A DNA stretch of 64,000 bases from Pithys albifrons albifrons (lineage: Eukaryota; Chordata; Aves; Passeriformes; Thamnophilidae), in contig NC_092458.1 of the NCBI RefSeq assembly GCF_047495875.1, positions 5,105,939 through 5,169,938 of the forward strand, in the 5' to 3' direction. Position numbers and translations under genes: made by a program. The notes beneath the pieces are model-generated. The model had not been told where the DNA came from. It did not search any database and worked only from the letters and a program-made list of their open reading frames with translations. Below are positions 61,527-64,000 of the stretch, piece by piece (positions within the stretch are counted from its first letter, which is position 1; each line of letters begins with the position of its first letter).

Positions 61527-61790
61527 TGCCGTTTTAAGCACCACTCCAACCACACCTCCAGGCTCTCCCTTACATTCAATCCAAACCCAAACCCAAACCC
61601 TACTTCTCAGCTTAGGTTTGGACTAAGACCACACATCCAACCCACAGCACAAAGGTTCTCTGACCACAAGTCTCTTGGCTGTCCTAACCTTCCTCTGAAT
61701 GCCCGTTTTCAACCCCACTCCCAACCACACCTCTAGACTCTCTCTTTCACTGAACCCTGACTTTAAACCAAACCCTACATTCCAGCTCAG
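61527..61790. repeat. Partial tandem duplication, period ~175 bp
   Basis: The block beginning GCCGTTTTAAGCACCACTCC (about 61528) recurs about 175 bp later as CCCGTTTTCAACCCCACTCC (about 61703). It continues with 'CAACCACACCTCCAGGCTCT' versus 'CAACCACACCTCTAGACTCT' and with CAAACCCTAC..TTCTCAGCT versus CAAACCCTACATTCCAGCTC. The first unit also contains a (CCAAAC)3-type run at 61581-61600. It may be the remnant of a longer satellite-like array or a single old duplication. Confidence 0.6.
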
Positions 61791-64000
61791 ATTGTTTGTG
61801 GCATGTGACCCACAAGAGTCTAGTTTTCATTAAACAATTTATTCATTTAGTATTGAATTTATGCCCAGTAATCTGGCATTAAATATTTACTATCTCTCAA
61901 TTTTGGCTTCCCTTCCAGAGGGTTATGTTTATTCAACTTCTTAGCTGAGAAAATTTTTTACTACAATATCATTAACTCTGGCTTAACTTCAACAATTTAT
62001 AAAACTCAGGCTTGAGCATCTGTGAATCCTCTTAATGTGCATCATGTGAAGCCAGGATTCTTCAGACTAGCTATTCTTGGAGACTTCTGTTGTGGCTGCA
62101 ACGCTTAAAGCATTTTAAAATGCACAGCAACATACTAACCACAGACCAAAATCTCTAATGGAGGTACATCAATTTATACTTTCAGAAATTGCTCTAATTT
62201 TTCAAAAAAGTTAGAAACTTCAGAAACTCAGAGGCCATATAATAATTAAGGCATGGAAGTATTCACAGCTGTCTGAAGGTGAATAAGAAATAATGAAAAG
62301 AAACTATGCAAACCTTTATTTAACCTTGAAAAGCTGTTATTCTTTCTAAGGTTAGAAAGTGATTTCTGGTAACTATATTGCTATAGAAGAATCAAGGAAG
62401 AAACAAAATACATGAGTCAACATAAAGTAAGTAAAAATAGGTTTCATTGAAAAGTTATGAACTTCCAGTATTAAGGAGGAGAAGGAGTGGCCTGGCCATT
62501 GAAAACTTCAAAAATATGTTAGGAAAACTGTTGAAAGTGGCATCATTTGCCCCTGAAATTTCAGGCCCTCTTTTGAACTAATTTTCACAGCAAAATCACT
62601 GTCATTTGATAGGCTGGTATTTTGCAGGGATTGTATGTAATAGACCATGAAGGACAGAGTGTTTGATTGAATTAAAAAAAAAAAAACAAAACAGCATCTT
62701 ACCTAGACTAATGTAGCGTGGGGAATGAACTCTCCCAGATAGAACATTCAGCTATGGTTGGTGGTGACAGAAACCTCCATTGCAAAGGTCATTCATGTGG
62801 CATCTTCAACTGGATCAAAAGAGACTCAAAGCACTTTATTCATGCTGATATATCCTAGCTACACATAGATAGTCTCTTAAGTACTTTAACTATGCACAAA
62901 TACTGTTCGACATGACCATTTTTGTAGAAACCATTTCCACTGACTGTTTATAAAGGTCTTGTCTAGGTAGGATTTGATCACATCTGCAGTCTACCTAGCT
63001 GAGTCTTTGGGACACTACATCCAGGGTGTCAATCAGCACATTTAAGCATAAAAGTTGGTCCATATGCAGCAGATGTTGCCTCAGGGAATTTCAAGAACTG
63101 TCTGAAATTGTCACCTGGTCAGGCACATGTAACAGTCAAATCCTCAGCTGTAAAGGTTTGCTGGTTTCTGGCTGGCCCACTGTCTCAAGCCAGTCCTGAT
63201 CTATGCAGAGACTAGTTGGCATGTTCCTGTACCATGGGAGGAATTAATGGATAAGGTGTAATAGCTGTGCACACAAGCACAGCTGCACCACAATTGTACC
63301 TAAAGAGCAAAGTTGATTTTCATGTTTATAATTCCCCCATAATTTAAGTCACATAGGTCTTGCCGCAATAGGTGTTCTGTTACTATCAACAGCCTTTTCT
63401 ACAACTCTCCAAGAGAGTTTTCCTTTCAATAACCTAAAGGTGAAAGAATCCTCTTAAATTCAGGTGATCTGCTCAATGTACATGTCTTTTGTAAGTTTTC
63501 CATTTCCTACTGCTGGCTAAGTGGTCCAGTGTCCCAGATTGCTCTTCTCCTTACCTAATAGAATTCACTTTTTTTTAATTATTGTATAACACAGCTATTT
63601 TATGTGTATGGAAGGCTGTTTTATGTGACAGTATATGTCCTTACAACTCTTGATTTTCTTTCTTTGCATTTCTGCAAAGGGTAAGAACAAGAATAGAGAG
63701 TTTGGAAATCATGATCTGAAAGTTACAGTAAAAAAAATCACGTTCCTCTTCTGATGAGATTATGAAATAGCTGCAGGTGTTAAGAGCAAATTAAATTAGA
63801 AGTGATATTATCTGATTCTAGCTCTAAGGTGGAGTGGACTGACCAAGCCTTTGAAATCTCCTTCAGTCCTGCATATTATTTTATTTGAACAATGAAATTT
63901 AATTTAATTTCCTTTCATTTATCATCAAAATCTTCACTGTACCAATGACAGAAAATAACACAACAAGAACTCTTTTTGGGAATCTCCTTTCTGAAACACT
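61791..64000. other. Single-copy AT-rich noncoding region
   Basis: Nothing recognised apart from an A13 tract at 62674-62686. Confidence 0.4.

Noticed and set aside
61581..61602. Interstitial telomere repeat
   Set aside because: The unit is CCAAAC/CCCAAA, not CCCTAA; only one CCCTA word occurs, at the end of the run.
1..64000. CRISPR array, operon or other prokaryotic system
   Set aside because: The repeats are short contiguous minisatellites without spacers, coding density is nil, and the transposon content is avian.

Overview
This is a 64-kb stretch of vertebrate nuclear DNA, almost certainly from a passerine bird. Three things point there. There are CR1 LINE copies with the avian 3' end (CCTTCCAACC then ATTCTATGATTC-type tails). 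There are several endogenous-retrovirus solo LTRs with TG...CA ends and 5-bp target duplications. There is a tRNA-Ile-headed SINE with a CR1-like tail, the TguSINE1 architecture known from passerines. I found no protein-coding gene I can support. All long open frames are short (175 codons at most), lack recognisable domains, and in several cases lie in repeats. The window reads as intergenic or intronic sequence; which gene it belongs to cannot be told from here.

Layout. 0-5 kb: an old LTR fragment, a decayed CR1 reverse-transcriptase end split by a younger LTR, then a CR1 3' end. 5-11 kb: mostly single-copy. 11.2-12.35 kb: a nested insertion, in which a SINE headed by 5S rRNA sequence is flanked by a 20-bp imperfect target duplication and was later split by a 777-bp solo LTR with its own 5-bp duplication (CCAAA). 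12.3-20.7 kb: single-copy and AT-rich, with possible regulatory motifs (an RFX-type X-box, TAATTA inverted sites). 20.7-26 kb: a solo LTR (family A), a 27-bp minisatellite, and an LTR-like unit carrying a long GA microsatellite and a G15 run. 29.4-29.9 kb: a small CpG-rich patch beside the tRNA-Ile SINE. 30-45.8 kb: single-copy, with a strong G-quadruplex motif and a perfect 5 x 28-bp minisatellite. 45.8-46.4 kb: a second family A solo LTR. 51.3-54.3 kb: two family B solo LTRs in opposite orientation, with a second 5S-headed SINE between them. 56.7-64 kb: another G-quadruplex, a family C LTR, a CR1 3' end, and a partial tandem duplication with CCAAAC repeats.

The most interesting item is the 5S rRNA-headed SINE family. 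Two copies in opposite orientation share the 5S head (with all pol III control elements), an approximately 160-bp non-5S body and a trinucleotide tail. The nested LTR in copy 1 and the matching uninterrupted copy 2 fix the structure precisely.
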